Shown here in pieces: positions 34,856-44,070 of a stretch of DNA of 64,000 bases; position 1 is the stretch's first letter; the number at the start of each line of letters is the position of its first letter. This DNA is from CALAGB01 sp963713965 (lineage in GTDB: Bacteria > Chloroflexota > Chloroflexia > Thermomicrobiales > Thermomicrobiaceae). The stretch spans positions 1,240,001-1,304,000 of the forward strand of contig OY970217.1 in NCBI GenBank assembly GCA_963713965.1. Direction: 5' to 3'. The translations under genes and the position numbers were made by a program. The notes under the pieces are model-generated. The model did no database searches. It was given only the letters and a program-made list of their open reading frames with translations, and was not told where the DNA came from.

Positions 34856-36945
34856 CCTCGACGTCCCAGCACCGCGAGCGCGAGCGGCAACACATCCTCC
34901 GCTCCGTGCTCGCGTAAGAGCCATGAGCAGACCGTCATGGTCCATCCCGAATCTACGATATCATCCACGAGGAGGACCGGCTCACTCAGCACCTGACCGG
35001 CATCTACCTCGATCGCACCATCGAGGTTACGCGCCTGCTGACTGCTATTCTTCATTGTCTTCTGCTCTGGACGACTGAACTTTTTCACCAGCGCTGTCCG
35101 GAAGGGAAGCCCAAGGCGCGACGCCAGGCGCTCCGCGAAATCCGGCACCAAATCTGGATGGCGCAGGGATGGAACACAGGTAACCCAGGTTGGCGACGGT
35201 TCGGTCCGCCAGCGCTCGAACATGCTCACGCATGCTTCGAGCAGATCGTCGTCAAAGAACTGATCCTGAAACTTGCCGAGGTTGACGAGGTTGCCCCAAC
35301 CGGCGTCGCCCCAGATGCACAGCCCTCGGCCAGGTTGGGCACGTCGGTTTTCAGGGATGCGGCCCTTCACGCGATAGACGGGCATTCCACCCGGCGGCCA
35401 GGTCCGTCTCGGCTCGAATGGGACGTCCGAGCGCCGCAAAAACGCGATTGCCTCATTGACGAAGCTACGGTCCGGAATCGTCGGTAGAGTCGCGACGTCC
35501 GGCACCCGCGCTGTCGTCGGGTCGCCATCGAGCGCCTCGATGAGATATTCCATGTGCCCGGATTCGCGTGTCACGTATTCCTGCATCTCGAATTGCTCGA
35601 AACGCCGCCGACTCGACAGGCGCCTCGCGCGCGCCCAGAACTCGTCGGACAGGTCGACCGTCGTGAGTTGCCACCTCGTACCCACTTTCGCGATCGGGGA
35701 CGGTGACTCCAGCGAGATCAAATCCAGCGTCTTCTGAATCCGTGCGTAGCTGAGATTGACACCGGCGGCGAGCTCGTGGATCGATAGTCCCTCTGGCGCG
35801 GACTCGAGCGCCTGGAGCACCATGCCTGCCTCATCGGGAGTCGGGAAGGCGCTGTTGATGAAGAATTCGTTGATCTCGGTCTCTTCGGTGCCACTGAGGA
35901 GCACGCAGTAAGCCGCATCCAGCGCCCGTCCCGCTCGGCCGACCTGCTGATAGTACGCGACCACTGATCCAGGAGCCTGGTAGTGAATGACGAACGCCAG
36001 ATCGGGCTTGTCAAAACCCATACCCAGCGCCGTCGTTGCCACCAGGACTTTGACGCTGTTGGTCAGCAACGCCTGTTCAAGTTCGGGACGTCGGTCGCCC
36101 GATTGCCCGGTGTAAGCCTCGGCGTTGATGTCACATGAGCGGAGCCATTCGGCAACCTGCTCGGCATCGCGAATGGTGAGCGTGTAGACGATCCCGCTGC
36201 CGGGAATTGTCGGTATTGTCTGGGCGAGCCAGGCAAGCCGCTCGGCCTGAGCCGGCATGCGAATCGTCTGCAGCAACAGCGACGGACGACTCAAGTCGCC
36301 GCGCACGATCTCGAGGTTCGGTCCGAGCACGTCGTTCAAGTCGTTCATCACGCGGTTGTTGGCCGTCGCGGTGGTTGCCAGCAGACGGAGATTGGGCGGC
36401 AAGGTGCGCACAATCCGCTCGATGCGGCGGTAGTCCGGTCGGAAATCGTGGCCCCAGTCGGAGATGCAGTGGGCTTCATCGACGACGAAGAGCGAGACTC
36501 GACCGGCGATCTCGGCCAGCGGTCCAGCACGGAACTCCTCGTTCGCAAATCGCTCAGGAGAGATGAGCAGGATGTCGACGGCGTCGGCATCAAGCGCATT
36601 GATGACTTCGCCCCACTCGGTCTGATTGTCCGAGTTGATCGTGGCGGCGTGCACGCCCATGCGCTCCGCCGCGCTGATCTGGTTGCGCATCAGAGCGAGC
36701 AATGGGGAGACGAGCAGCGCCGGTCCGCCGCCGGCCTCACGCAGCAGCCTCGTCGCGATGAAGTAGACGAAGCTCTTCCCCCAACCGGTCTTCTGGACAA
36801 CCAGCAAGCGCCCGCGTCCCTCGACGACGAAGCGGATGGCCCCCTCCTGGCCATCCCTGAACACAGCATTGGGCTGACCAGTGCCGAGCCGCAGAAGCTC
36901 CAGCGCTCGCTCCGGCCGATACTGGATGTTCGTCAAACTCTGCAT
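34852..36945 (-). CDS. RecQ-family helicase fused to ComF-like phosphoribosyltransferase
   Basis: The SF2 helicase core has Walker A TGWGKS (53-58), DEAH (156-159) and the motif VI stretch QQVGRAGRALDAAY. A winged-helix-like segment (LSIHELAAGVNLSYARIQ) follows in place of a cysteine-rich RecQ zinc domain, which is missing. The C-terminal 200 residues form a phosphoribosyltransferase domain with the PRPP loop VLLVDDIVDSGWTM, as in ComF. So it unwinds DNA and probably binds PRPP or a nucleotide. It starts 4 bases after an E1-beta fragment, ends in the ATGA overlap with the DprA-like gene, and lies in the run headed by the UvrD-like gene. Confidence 0.9.
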   Translation of the reverse strand: MQSLTNIQYRPERALELLRLGTGQPNAVFRDGQEGAIRFVVEGRGRLLVVQKTGWGKSFVYFIATRLLREAGGGPALLVSPLLALMRNQISAAERMGVHAATINSDNQTEWGEVINALDADAVDILLISPERFANEEFRAGPLAEIAGRVSLFVVDEAHCISDWGHDFRPDYRRIERIVRTLPPNLRLLATTATANNRVMNDLNDVLGPNLEIVRGDLSRPSLLLQTIRMPAQAERLAWLAQTIPTIPGSGIVYTLTIRDAEQVAEWLRSCDINAEAYTGQSGDRRPELEQALLTNSVKVLVATTALGMGFDKPDLAFVIHYQAPGSVVAYYQQVGRAGRALDAAYCVLLSGTEETEINEFFINSAFPTPDEAGMVLQALESAPEGLSIHELAAGVNLSYARIQKTLDLISLESPSPIAKVGTRWQLTTVDLSDEFWARARRLSSRRRFEQFEMQEYVTRESGHMEYLIEALDGDPTTARVPDVATLPTIPDRSFVNEAIAFLRRSDVPFEPRRTWPPGGMPVYRVKGRIPENRRAQPGRGLCIWGDAGWGNLVNLGKFQDQFFDDDLLEACVSMFERWRTEPSPTWVTCVPSLRHPDLVPDFAERLASRLGLPFRTALVKKFSRPEQKTMKNSSQQARNLDGAIEVDAGQVLSEPVLLVDDIVDSGWTMTVCSWLLREHGAEDVLPLALAVLGRRG

Positions 36946-36949
36946 CGCG

Positions 36950-37072
36950 TCACTGACTTTCCAACCGATATGCCGCCTCGATGATCGTCTCCATGCTCGG
37001 TTGGTAGCGGTGCTCCAGGATACCCGCGAACGGGACGAGAGCGAAGGGCGCGCCGAGCCGGACGACGAGTGC
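36950..37072 (-). pseudogene. Orphan C-terminal fragment of 2-oxoacid dehydrogenase E1-beta
   Basis: 40 codons read ALVVRLGAPFALVPFAG, then ILEHRYQPSMETI, the end of an E1-beta subunit. An in-frame TGA stands just before the fragment, so it has no start. It sits between the UvrD-like stop and the RecQ-fusion start. A diverged second copy ends the relic at 39295-39663, roughly three quarters identical at base level by eye. It is a scar. Confidence 0.8.
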
Positions 37073-37086
37073 TCAGCGTACGGCCG

Positions 37087-38997
37087 TCAGTGCGAAGGTT
37101 TCGCCGTGATCTGGCTCAGAGGGCCATCTGATAGGAATTCGGACAATCGACGTTGTGTGCTCCCTGAGTTCGAGCCAGCGTGCCTCTGACGGCCAGTCCT
37201 GCGATCACAATATGTTATGAATAGGTACTTCGTTGCGCGGGTGAGCGAAACGTACAAGAGTCTCCTCTCATCGCCAAGCTGCGATTCCCCATGCGCCCGC
37301 CCTGGAATGGACTCCTGCTCAACACCAACTATGATGACTGCTTCCGCCGTGAGTCCTTTTGCTCGATGCATCGTTAGTATGTTCACGTTGTCAGCTGCCA
37401 TATCCTGCTCAATATCTGCGTTTCTAGCGTCAAGTGCAAACACTAACTCTGGTATCGATGTGGCGCCTGAACTATCGATGATCCCGGACAGAAAGCGTCT
37501 TACGCGAGCCTGTTCATCTGCGTTCACGATGGTCTGAAGAATGACCTGGTCAAGGATCGACTGCACACTTTTCTGCTGTGGAGAGCCGCCACCAGACCCG
37601 TCAAGGGAATCCAGCAGATTAGAAATGTCATCGAACTCGGAGGACAACTTATTACCGAATCCCGGAACGATAGTGGGATCATCATGAATCTTGAGTAAAG
37701 CCTCCAGAAACGTTGATTCTAGGGTCACTGCGAGGTTAAACACTGCACGCATCGCGCCATTGCCAAGACCGTTTTTCCGCACTGACAACAGCGATCTCCA
37801 GGCGAGGCTGTTGTTTTCATCAACAAGCAATCGCAACAGAGAAAGCACTTGTCGACCGGCTTTGTCGTCAATTGGACTCTCTTTCGCAGTCCTCGACACA
37901 GGAATACCCGCTTGCTCCATCGCATCGCATATGACAGACGAAAATGCCTGATGCCTATCAGAACGCAACAGTATGAGTATCTGGCTTGGCAGCAATCCCT
38001 TTGACATCAACTGTTGGCAGATCTGGGCTATCCCTTCCGCTTCGGTGGATTGGTTCGCGAAGTGCAGCAACCGTACCTTGCCTCCGACCGTGTCTGAGTG
38101 AATGTGTTTTTCGAGCCGACGGGGGTCTTGCCGCGCCACCCACAATGCGTATTCAAGGATCTCTTGCGAACATCTTTTGCAAACGGACAATTCCAGGTTT
38201 TTGGAGTTGACGTAGTCACTCATGAACCGACGGATCCCTTCCGGGTGCCCCATGCGGAATCCATAGATACTTTGGTCATCATCCCCGGCTACAAACAGCT
38301 CCGCGCCACGTGCTACGATCTGCCTCACCAATGCAAGATCGCACGGATTAAGGTCTTGGTATTCATCGACGAACAAGTACTTAGGAGGGCCGTCAATTCT
38401 GAAATCGCCATACTGTTCCAAGGCTCGTTTCAGCCGATAAACGAGCTCTGCCCTCAGCATGTATGCATATATCTTCCGGTGTTCGCGCCACGCTCCAATG
38501 AATTGAGGATTAGGAACATGGCTTTCCCATCCCTCCTGATCGGCTGCGAATGTTTCCCAGTCGGCCGAGAGCAAGCGAAACAGGTCTTTCACGACGTCAA
38601 CGGATGAGAGTTGAAGGGTCTCTTTCAATTCCTCAAAAATTACGTTCCGTTCTTCCCAATCGTCGGCAATGTGAAGTTCAACTGGTTCATTAGAGAACTT
38701 GGACCAGTTTTTCAGTAACTGGCGAAGTGCATAGCTGTGAAGCGTTGCAATATACGGATTCACATCCTGCCCGAGTTCTGCTCTCACCCGTGACCGCAGC
38801 TCTGCAGCGGCGGCTCGGGTGAAGGTAAGAACCAAGATATCTTCCGGCTCCACGCCCAACTCTTTGATCAAATAACAAATTCGACTCGTCAACACTCGAG
38901 TCTTCCCGGTACCTGGTCCCGCGAGAAGCCGCGCGTGAGACCCTGAGTGTCCAGCGGCTTGTCGTTGATCGACGAGAAGGCCATCATCCCAAGCCAT
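37087..38997 (-). CDS. UvrD/PcrA-like SF1A helicase
   Basis: The 636-residue protein has the SF1A set: Walker A AGPGTGKT (K32), DEYQD (211-215), GDDDQSIYGFR, VNILTMHRAKGLTAEAVI and DERRLLYVSLTRATKYLFI. It is a 3'-5' DNA translocase or helicase of the UvrD/Rep group but shorter than PcrA. Its base use is more AT-rich than the surrounding genes, which suggests recent transfer. It is flanked by E1-beta fragments on both sides and is followed on the strand by the RecQ fusion and DprA-like genes. A DNA-defence or repair role is an inference. No nuclease domain is present. Confidence 0.9.
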   Translation of the reverse strand: MAWDDGLLVDQRQAAGHSGSHARLLAGPGTGKTRVLTSRICYLIKELGVEPEDILVLTFTRAAAAELRSRVRAELGQDVNPYIATLHSYALRQLLKNWSKFSNEPVELHIADDWEERNVIFEELKETLQLSSVDVVKDLFRLLSADWETFAADQEGWESHVPNPQFIGAWREHRKIYAYMLRAELVYRLKRALEQYGDFRIDGPPKYLFVDEYQDLNPCDLALVRQIVARGAELFVAGDDDQSIYGFRMGHPEGIRRFMSDYVNSKNLELSVCKRCSQEILEYALWVARQDPRRLEKHIHSDTVGGKVRLLHFANQSTEAEGIAQICQQLMSKGLLPSQILILLRSDRHQAFSSVICDAMEQAGIPVSRTAKESPIDDKAGRQVLSLLRLLVDENNSLAWRSLLSVRKNGLGNGAMRAVFNLAVTLESTFLEALLKIHDDPTIVPGFGNKLSSEFDDISNLLDSLDGSGGGSPQQKSVQSILDQVILQTIVNADEQARVRRFLSGIIDSSGATSIPELVFALDARNADIEQDMAADNVNILTMHRAKGLTAEAVIIVGVEQESIPGRAHGESQLGDERRLLYVSLTRATKYLFITYCDRRTGRQRHAGSNSGSTQRRLSEFLSDGPLSQITAKPSH

Positions 38998-39294
38998 TGA
39001 TACTTACTCCCTATATTTGCCGCGACATGAAATTCGAACCTAATTTTACTCTTGTGGCATCAAACGCAAAGGCAATTTCTGCCGGCGCTCAGAAGTTCAA
39101 GATTGAAACGGGCGGTTCGAAGAGCGCTGAAATTGCGCACGTTTACCGTAGACATAACTGGGAATTCGTCTTGGTTGGACCAGTTAGATCGGAGGACACC
39201 GCAGTTGCGCGACTTTGTTGTCACTGTAGCGATTCTCCAATTGGGAAACGAAAGTCAATGGCGGGACACTCGCTGTGAAAGATGGACACATTGA
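38998..39294. other. AT-rich stretch, doubtful plus-strand frame
   Basis: An open frame at 39027-39278 (83 codons, starting MKFEPNFTLV) resembles nothing I know and has no clear ribosome site. The base use is like the UvrD-like gene, so this stretch is probably part of the same transferred piece and may hold its promoter. Confidence 0.3.
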
Positions 39295-39663
39295 TTATAT
39301 TTCGCGCGCTGTGCCCATTGTCAAATGGGTCACAAACTCGCACTGCCTCACCACTCCCCGCACCACGTCGGCGATCGTCTCGTTGTTCGGCTGGTAGGCA
39401 TGCTCCAGGCTGCCCGCGAGCGGGACCGGGGCGAATGGCGCGCCGACTCGGACGACAGGTGCGTTGAGATCGGTGAAGCAGCGCTCGGTGATCTGCGAGG
39501 CGATCTCGTGCCGATGCCGCCAACCGTCACCGCCTGATGGATACACACGAGTTCCCCGGCTTCGTAGTTGATAAGCCACCATCTCCTCAAAACGGCGGAT
39601 GGTGGTTGCCGTGCGGAACATCTGCTCGATCAACGTGGCATCGGTCGCGGTCTGCCTCGCCAT
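39295..39663 (-). pseudogene. Fused relic of E1-alpha N-terminus and E1-beta C-terminus
   Basis: The first 40 codons match the start of a thiamine-dependent E1-alpha subunit (LIEQMFRTATTIRRFEEMVAY), with an intact GGAGG ribosome site before the ATG. The rest matches the end of E1-beta (EIASQITERCF, APVVRVGAPFAPVPLAG, LEHAYQPNNETIADVV). A neighbouring frame still reads ELVCIHQAVTVGGIG, so the join includes a frameshift. About 600 codons between the two ends are lost. It is the relic of an acetoin or branched-chain type dehydrogenase operon. Confidence 0.82.
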
Positions 39664-39795
39664 GCTGGGCCTCCGGATTCACTGGGTTGTCGGTCGCCTG
39701 CACGCAGAGTATCGCGCCGCGCCGCCTGCAATGGCAACGGTGAGGCAACGCTCTGGAAGCGTGACCCGGTGAGCGGGTTGGTTAGTGACGGCGAG

Positions 39796-41043
39796 CTACA
39801 CGTGAATGAGCCAGAGGAAGTAGGTGCCAAGGTCAAACGGCAAGCGCATGATGTTAGTGATGGTCTCGGCGGCATTCCAGAAGCCGTCGTTGATCTGGGT
39901 AGAGTGCCCCATGAGAACGAACAGGACGATCATCGGCATGAAGCCGAGCCGATAGCCTTGCTCGCGGATGTCCTCCGGCAGCCAGTGAGCCAGGATCTGG
40001 AACCCATCCAGCGGCGGTATCGGGAGCAGATTGAGAAGCAGCGTCGCCGCCAGCACCACGCCGAGACCCGCCACCGCGCCGGAGAGGTCGACGTTGTGCC
40101 CATACGCCAGCACGTTGCCAGTGACGAGGAACGGCAAGCTGATGATTAGCAGGAAGACGAGCGTGCCGGCCGGACCAGCGGCGGAGACGATCACGTCCCA
40201 GCGTCGAGATCTCAGCCGATGGGTGTTGATGCGCACCGCGCCACCCGGCAGCGGCAGCCCACCCATGAACAGGAAGACGAGTGGCATGACGATGCTCAGG
40301 AGCGGATGCGTATAGCGGCGCGGATCGAGCGTCAGATAGCCACGATCTACGACGTCGGTGTCGCCACCGAGAAAGGCCGCCGCCGCATGTCCAAATTCGT
40401 GCACGCAGAGCTGAGCGACCCAACCACTGATAAGGAAGACCGCGATCAGCGCCCGATCGGCACGCGGATACGGCATGAAATAGAGGAGCGCACCACTTGC
40501 GAACATCACTCCGAGCGTTAGAAGAAATAGCGGGCTGACCTGAATGGCGCTCAGGAGTCCGCGCACGCCGGTCGACGTCGCCTGCCGACGCACCTTCGTT
40601 CCTTTGCGAATGGCCGTGGCGGTAAGCCCTGACTCGTTGAGCAGCCGACCGATCGCCGTCCCAGGTTGCGCTGCTATCCCCGTCAGCACGTGCGTGGAGT
40701 TGACCAGTACGTCACCGGCTCTGGCTGCTTCACCGGCGGCGTAGTCCAGCAGAAACGCGACATCGTCATGAATGCCCGGTGCAACGCCACCGGTGAACTC
40801 GGGCTTCTCGGCGACCGCGCGCAACCGCTCCATGATTTTCGCCGCGTCGACACGCAGGTTCGTGAAGAGGATGCGGAGCGGAACGCCGGGCGGGTCGAGC
40901 AATGCCAATAGGACGTGTTCGACCGTCACTAACTCGTGGCCGTGTTGCTTCGCGGTGCGCTCTGCCGTCATCAGCGCCGCACGCACCTCACCCGTCATCG
41001 GCAGTTCGCTGACGCCCGAAACCGCAGCTTCTATATTCAACAT
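39796..41043 (-). CDS. Clp_N domain fused to M50 site-2 protease
   Basis: The first 150 residues form a Clp_N-type substrate-adaptor domain with two repeats (AALMTAERTAKQHGHELVTVEHVLLALL; AFLLDYAAGEAARAGDVLVNSTHVL). The C-terminal half is a polytopic metalloprotease with HEFGH (215-219) and N338/D346 in NLLPIPPLDG, both catalytic zinc motifs of the S2P family, in about six TM helices. S2P enzymes cut membrane proteins, often anti-sigma factors; the Clp_N part normally belongs to ClpA/C/B ATPases. The start chosen has GGGAAG upstream; an earlier ATG is possible. It stands alone. Confidence 0.88.
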   Translation of the reverse strand: MLNIEAAVSGVSELPMTGEVRAALMTAERTAKQHGHELVTVEHVLLALLDPPGVPLRILFTNLRVDAAKIMERLRAVAEKPEFTGGVAPGIHDDVAFLLDYAAGEAARAGDVLVNSTHVLTGIAAQPGTAIGRLLNESGLTATAIRKGTKVRRQATSTGVRGLLSAIQVSPLFLLTLGVMFASGALLYFMPYPRADRALIAVFLISGWVAQLCVHEFGHAAAAFLGGDTDVVDRGYLTLDPRRYTHPLLSIVMPLVFLFMGGLPLPGGAVRINTHRLRSRRWDVIVSAAGPAGTLVFLLIISLPFLVTGNVLAYGHNVDLSGAVAGLGVVLAATLLLNLLPIPPLDGFQILAHWLPEDIREQGYRLGFMPMIVLFVLMGHSTQINDGFWNAAETITNIMRLPFDLGTYFLWLIHV

Positions 41044-41207
41044 GTCAACTTCCCATGAATTCTTTCGCGCCTGTCTAGATGAAAAGGATGATAGATGGAT
41101 CTTCGCCAAGAACGCAGACCCATTCGTACTGTCCACAGGCGGACGAAGGTGGAGGACGAAGCCCGTCGTTGCGGCATCGGGCGCATATGCGATGATCGGG
41201 GAAGATC

Positions 41208-42428
41208 ATGGGAGTGACGAGGGAGGATTCATTGTCAGACGACCAATTGGCCGAAATCAAGGAACGAATCAAGCTCGAGGCGCAGCGGCTTCACCCTCGG
41301 CTGATCGACATTTCACATCAACTGCACGACAACCCTGAAATCACGTTTGAGGAGCACAAATCTGCCGCCCTCCTGACGGACGAACTGGAGGAACAGGGCT
41401 TCGACGTGGAACGCGGCGTGGCGGGACTCGATACCGCCTTCATCGCCACCTATGGCAGCGGTGAACCGGTGGTCGGGCTACTGGCTGAGTACGACGCGCT
41501 GCCCAAGATCGGTCACGCCTGCGGACACAATCTGATCGCCACTTGGGCCGTTGGGGCCGGCATCGCGCTGCGTCGTGCTTTGCCCGACGTGCAGGGAACG
41601 ATCAAGGTGTTCGGCACGCCGGCTGAAGAGGGCGGCGGCGGCAAGGTCACCATGGCCGAAGCAGGGGTATTCGACGGACTTTCGGCGGCCATCATGATGC
41701 ATCCGCGCGACTCGACCTATCTCGATCGTGGCTCGTTGGCCGTCACACCATATGAGATCGAGTTCTTCGGCAAGCCCGCCCATGCTTCGGCCGCTCCGGA
41801 GAAGGGCGTCAACGCGCTGGACGCCCTGCTGCAGGTCTTCTTCAGTGTCAATCAGCTGCGTCAGGCGTTCCGGCCCCACACCCGCATCCATGGCGTCGTC
41901 CTGCAGGGTGGCGACGCCGTCAATGTCATCCCAGATTACACGGCCGGGTCCTTTCTGGTACGCGCCAACGACCAGGCGTATCTGGGGGAGCTGAATCAGC
42001 GCTTCGTCGATATCGTCAACGCGGCGGCCCTGGCCACCGGTTGTCAGGTGAAGATCACTGAGGGGATCAGCTACCAGCAGCGCGTCTGCAACACGGGCCT
42101 CGTCGACCTCTTCCGAGACAATCTGACCTCGCTGGGACTCGACTACGAGGTGCCGCCGGCCGACGCAGGTGTCGGCTCAAGCGACATCGGGAACGTCAGC
42201 CAGATCGTCCCGACGATACATCCCTATCTACAGATCTGCGAGAAGGGGATCGGCGGCCACACAACGGAGTTCGCCGAAGCCGCCCGCAGTGCGCGAGCCG
42301 ACGAACTCACAGCGACCGGCGCCGCCGTGCTCGCGCTGACCGCGGCCGATGTCCTGTTACGCGCAGACGCACGCGAGCACCTGCGTGAGACCTTCAAACA
42401 GCAGCTGGGCCGCGAGCCGAAGCAATAA
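41208..42428 (+). CDS. M20 family amidohydrolase (AbgB-like)
   Basis: The M20 metal motifs are clear: EYDALPKIGHACGHN with ligands for the two-metal site, GTPAEEGGGGK with the catalytic Glu, and a MHP motif. A central dimerisation domain carries HASAAPEKGVNALDA. It is probably an aminoacyl or p-aminobenzoyl-glutamate type amidohydrolase. Length is 406, normal. A paralogue lies at 52525-53733 on the same strand, the two bracketing a region of broken genes. It ends just before a stretch of gene remnants. Confidence 0.9.
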   Translation: MGVTREDSLSDDQLAEIKERIKLEAQRLHPRLIDISHQLHDNPEITFEEHKSAALLTDELEEQGFDVERGVAGLDTAFIATYGSGEPVVGLLAEYDALPKIGHACGHNLIATWAVGAGIALRRALPDVQGTIKVFGTPAEEGGGGKVTMAEAGVFDGLSAAIMMHPRDSTYLDRGSLAVTPYEIEFFGKPAHASAAPEKGVNALDALLQVFFSVNQLRQAFRPHTRIHGVVLQGGDAVNVIPDYTAGSFLVRANDQAYLGELNQRFVDIVNAAALATGCQVKITEGISYQQRVCNTGLVDLFRDNLTSLGLDYEVPPADAGVGSSDIGNVSQIVPTIHPYLQICEKGIGGHTTEFAEAARSARADELTATGAAVLALTAADVLLRADAREHLRETFKQQLGREPKQ

Positions 42429-42739
42429 TGACGACTGGGCCCATATGTTAGACTAGAAGTACGTTAGAACAATCCAACTGTTTGGTGCGCCGACCTGCGC
42501 GACGGTTTTGAGGGTCGACACCAATGAGTGCTTCTTTACGCCTACCATCCATTCGATCAGACTCCCAGGTTCCTTGCTGGTCGCGAACGCGAGCAAGACG
42601 CGCCGCAAGGATTCGGTTTCCCTGCATCGACCACATTTCGGGTTTATTCAAACTGACAACGTCGTCTTAGTCGTCGAGCGCTTCCGCGAACGCGCAGTAA
42701 AGACGAGGAGCGAGGCGCGTGTCCTTCACAGTCAACCCC

Positions 42740-42800
42740 CCGACGACGCTCGTATCCGCTACGAAGTTACGGGCGACGGATCGCTATTGGTGCTGACGTC
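42740..42800 (+). pseudogene. Fragment of an alpha/beta hydrolase N-terminus
   Basis: About 20 codons (DDARIRYEVTGDGSLLVL) match the start of the hydrolase at 44071 (DDVRIYYEVSGEGPPLVL). No HGG oxyanion motif or later part follows. It is the trace of a second copy of that hydrolase. Confidence 0.55.
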
Positions 42801-42835
42801 AGACCTACGTGCCGAGCCTCTGCGATCGATCTGGT

Positions 42836-43045
42836 GCTCTCGACATTGAAACGACCGACGGTGCGACACGACGACTGCGCTCAGGAGACATCTTGATGCC
42901 GGAAGACACCACGGGCAATAGTCACGTGACGCGTAGCGTGGATGGACAGCAGGTGATGGTTGCCTGGATTCCGCTGCGGTCAGACCAACCAGAACTGACG
43001 AGATTGCCGGAGGACGAAGGACGCGGTCCGGAAACGTCTACGTGA
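42836..43045 (+). pseudogene. C-terminal remnant of a cupin protein
   Basis: Codons reading TTDGATRRLRSGDILMPED, then TTGNSHVTRSVDGQQVMVAWIP, match the C-terminal half of a widespread cupin-like family (a D-G-E-x-R-R...P-G-D...E-D-T-T-G-x-G-H pattern). The N-terminal half is absent. The rest of 42429-43061 shows only scraps, so the whole gap is a decayed locus. Confidence 0.6.
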
Positions 43046-43061
43046 AGAGGGAGGATAGCTC

Positions 43062-43943
43062 ATGAGCACAACAAGAACGTCGACCGGCCACGAACACTCG
43101 AGCGCGGACTGGCTCGATCTCCATTTCGAAGCGAACAGGACCGAATACCGGGCCGCGCTCGATCTTGTTGGAATCCAACCGGGCTGGCACGTCCTCGATG
43201 CCGCGACCGGCGCGGGAAGCTATCTTCCCTGGATCGCGGACATGGTTGGACCGCGCGGACGCATCTCGACGATCGATCTCGCGCCAGAAAATGTCGAGAT
43301 CGTGCGCCAGCGCCTGGAGCAGGAATGGAAGATCACGGTGCCCATCGATGTGCACGCAGGCTCTGTGATGGAACTCCCGTTCGCCGCTGAGTTATTTGAC
43401 GCGGTCTGGTTCGCGAACACATCGCAGTACTTGCCTGATGACGAGCTCGCAAGAGCATTGGTCGAGTTTCGTCGCGTACTGAAGCCGGGTGGCATCCTCG
43501 CCCTGAAGGATGTCGACAACGGTCTCTGGGCCACATATCCAGGTCCATCCAACGTCTACTTCGCCCTGTTTGAGTATTACCGCTACAGCGACGGATGGAA
43601 TCAGGCCAAGGGTCTGAACAGTCGCATGTGGAACATGCATCGCTGGTTCAAGGACGCGGGGCTCACCGATGTCGAGCAGCACCTCATGCCGATCGAATGG
43701 CGCGCGCCACTGACGCCAGCACAACGCGAAATGGTGCGTCAAGCAGGTGTGATGTTCGCAGACGTAGTACTGACGCACGCTGATTCCGACAGACAAAAAC
43801 TCCCGCCGGATGTGCGGAAGTACTGGGAAATCGCTCGCGACCCGGAGCATCCCGATAACCCAGTGCACCATGAGGACTTTTATTTCCGAGATGGCCAAAT
43901 GGTCGTCATTGGTCGCAAGCCGCTCGATTCGGTGGTCAATTGA
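43062..43943 (+). CDS. Class I SAM-dependent methyltransferase
   Basis: The 293-residue enzyme has motif I VLDAATGAGSYLPWI, the acidic strand STIDLAPENVEIV, and VWFANTSQYLPDDEL plus LKPGGILALKD as motifs IV-VI. The C-terminal domain is long and Trp/Arg rich, as in methyltransferases acting on small molecules or natural products. The start has GGGAGG upstream. It is intact, unlike the adjacent hydrolase and glycosyltransferase genes with which it seems to form an operon-like run. Confidence 0.87.
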   Translation: MSTTRTSTGHEHSSADWLDLHFEANRTEYRAALDLVGIQPGWHVLDAATGAGSYLPWIADMVGPRGRISTIDLAPENVEIVRQRLEQEWKITVPIDVHAGSVMELPFAAELFDAVWFANTSQYLPDDELARALVEFRRVLKPGGILALKDVDNGLWATYPGPSNVYFALFEYYRYSDGWNQAKGLNSRMWNMHRWFKDAGLTDVEQHLMPIEWRAPLTPAQREMVRQAGVMFADVVLTHADSDRQKLPPDVRKYWEIARDPEHPDNPVHHEDFYFRDGQMVVIGRKPLDSVVN

Positions 43944-44070
43944 GCGACGTGTCGAATCGCCCGCTAACCATCCTGAACGTCTCTTGGTGCGACGGACAGG
44001 CCGTCACGATCACCAGAGTACTGTACGGTAGCGAAATCAGCGCAGCAATTGACATCGAGCGGAGTTAACC

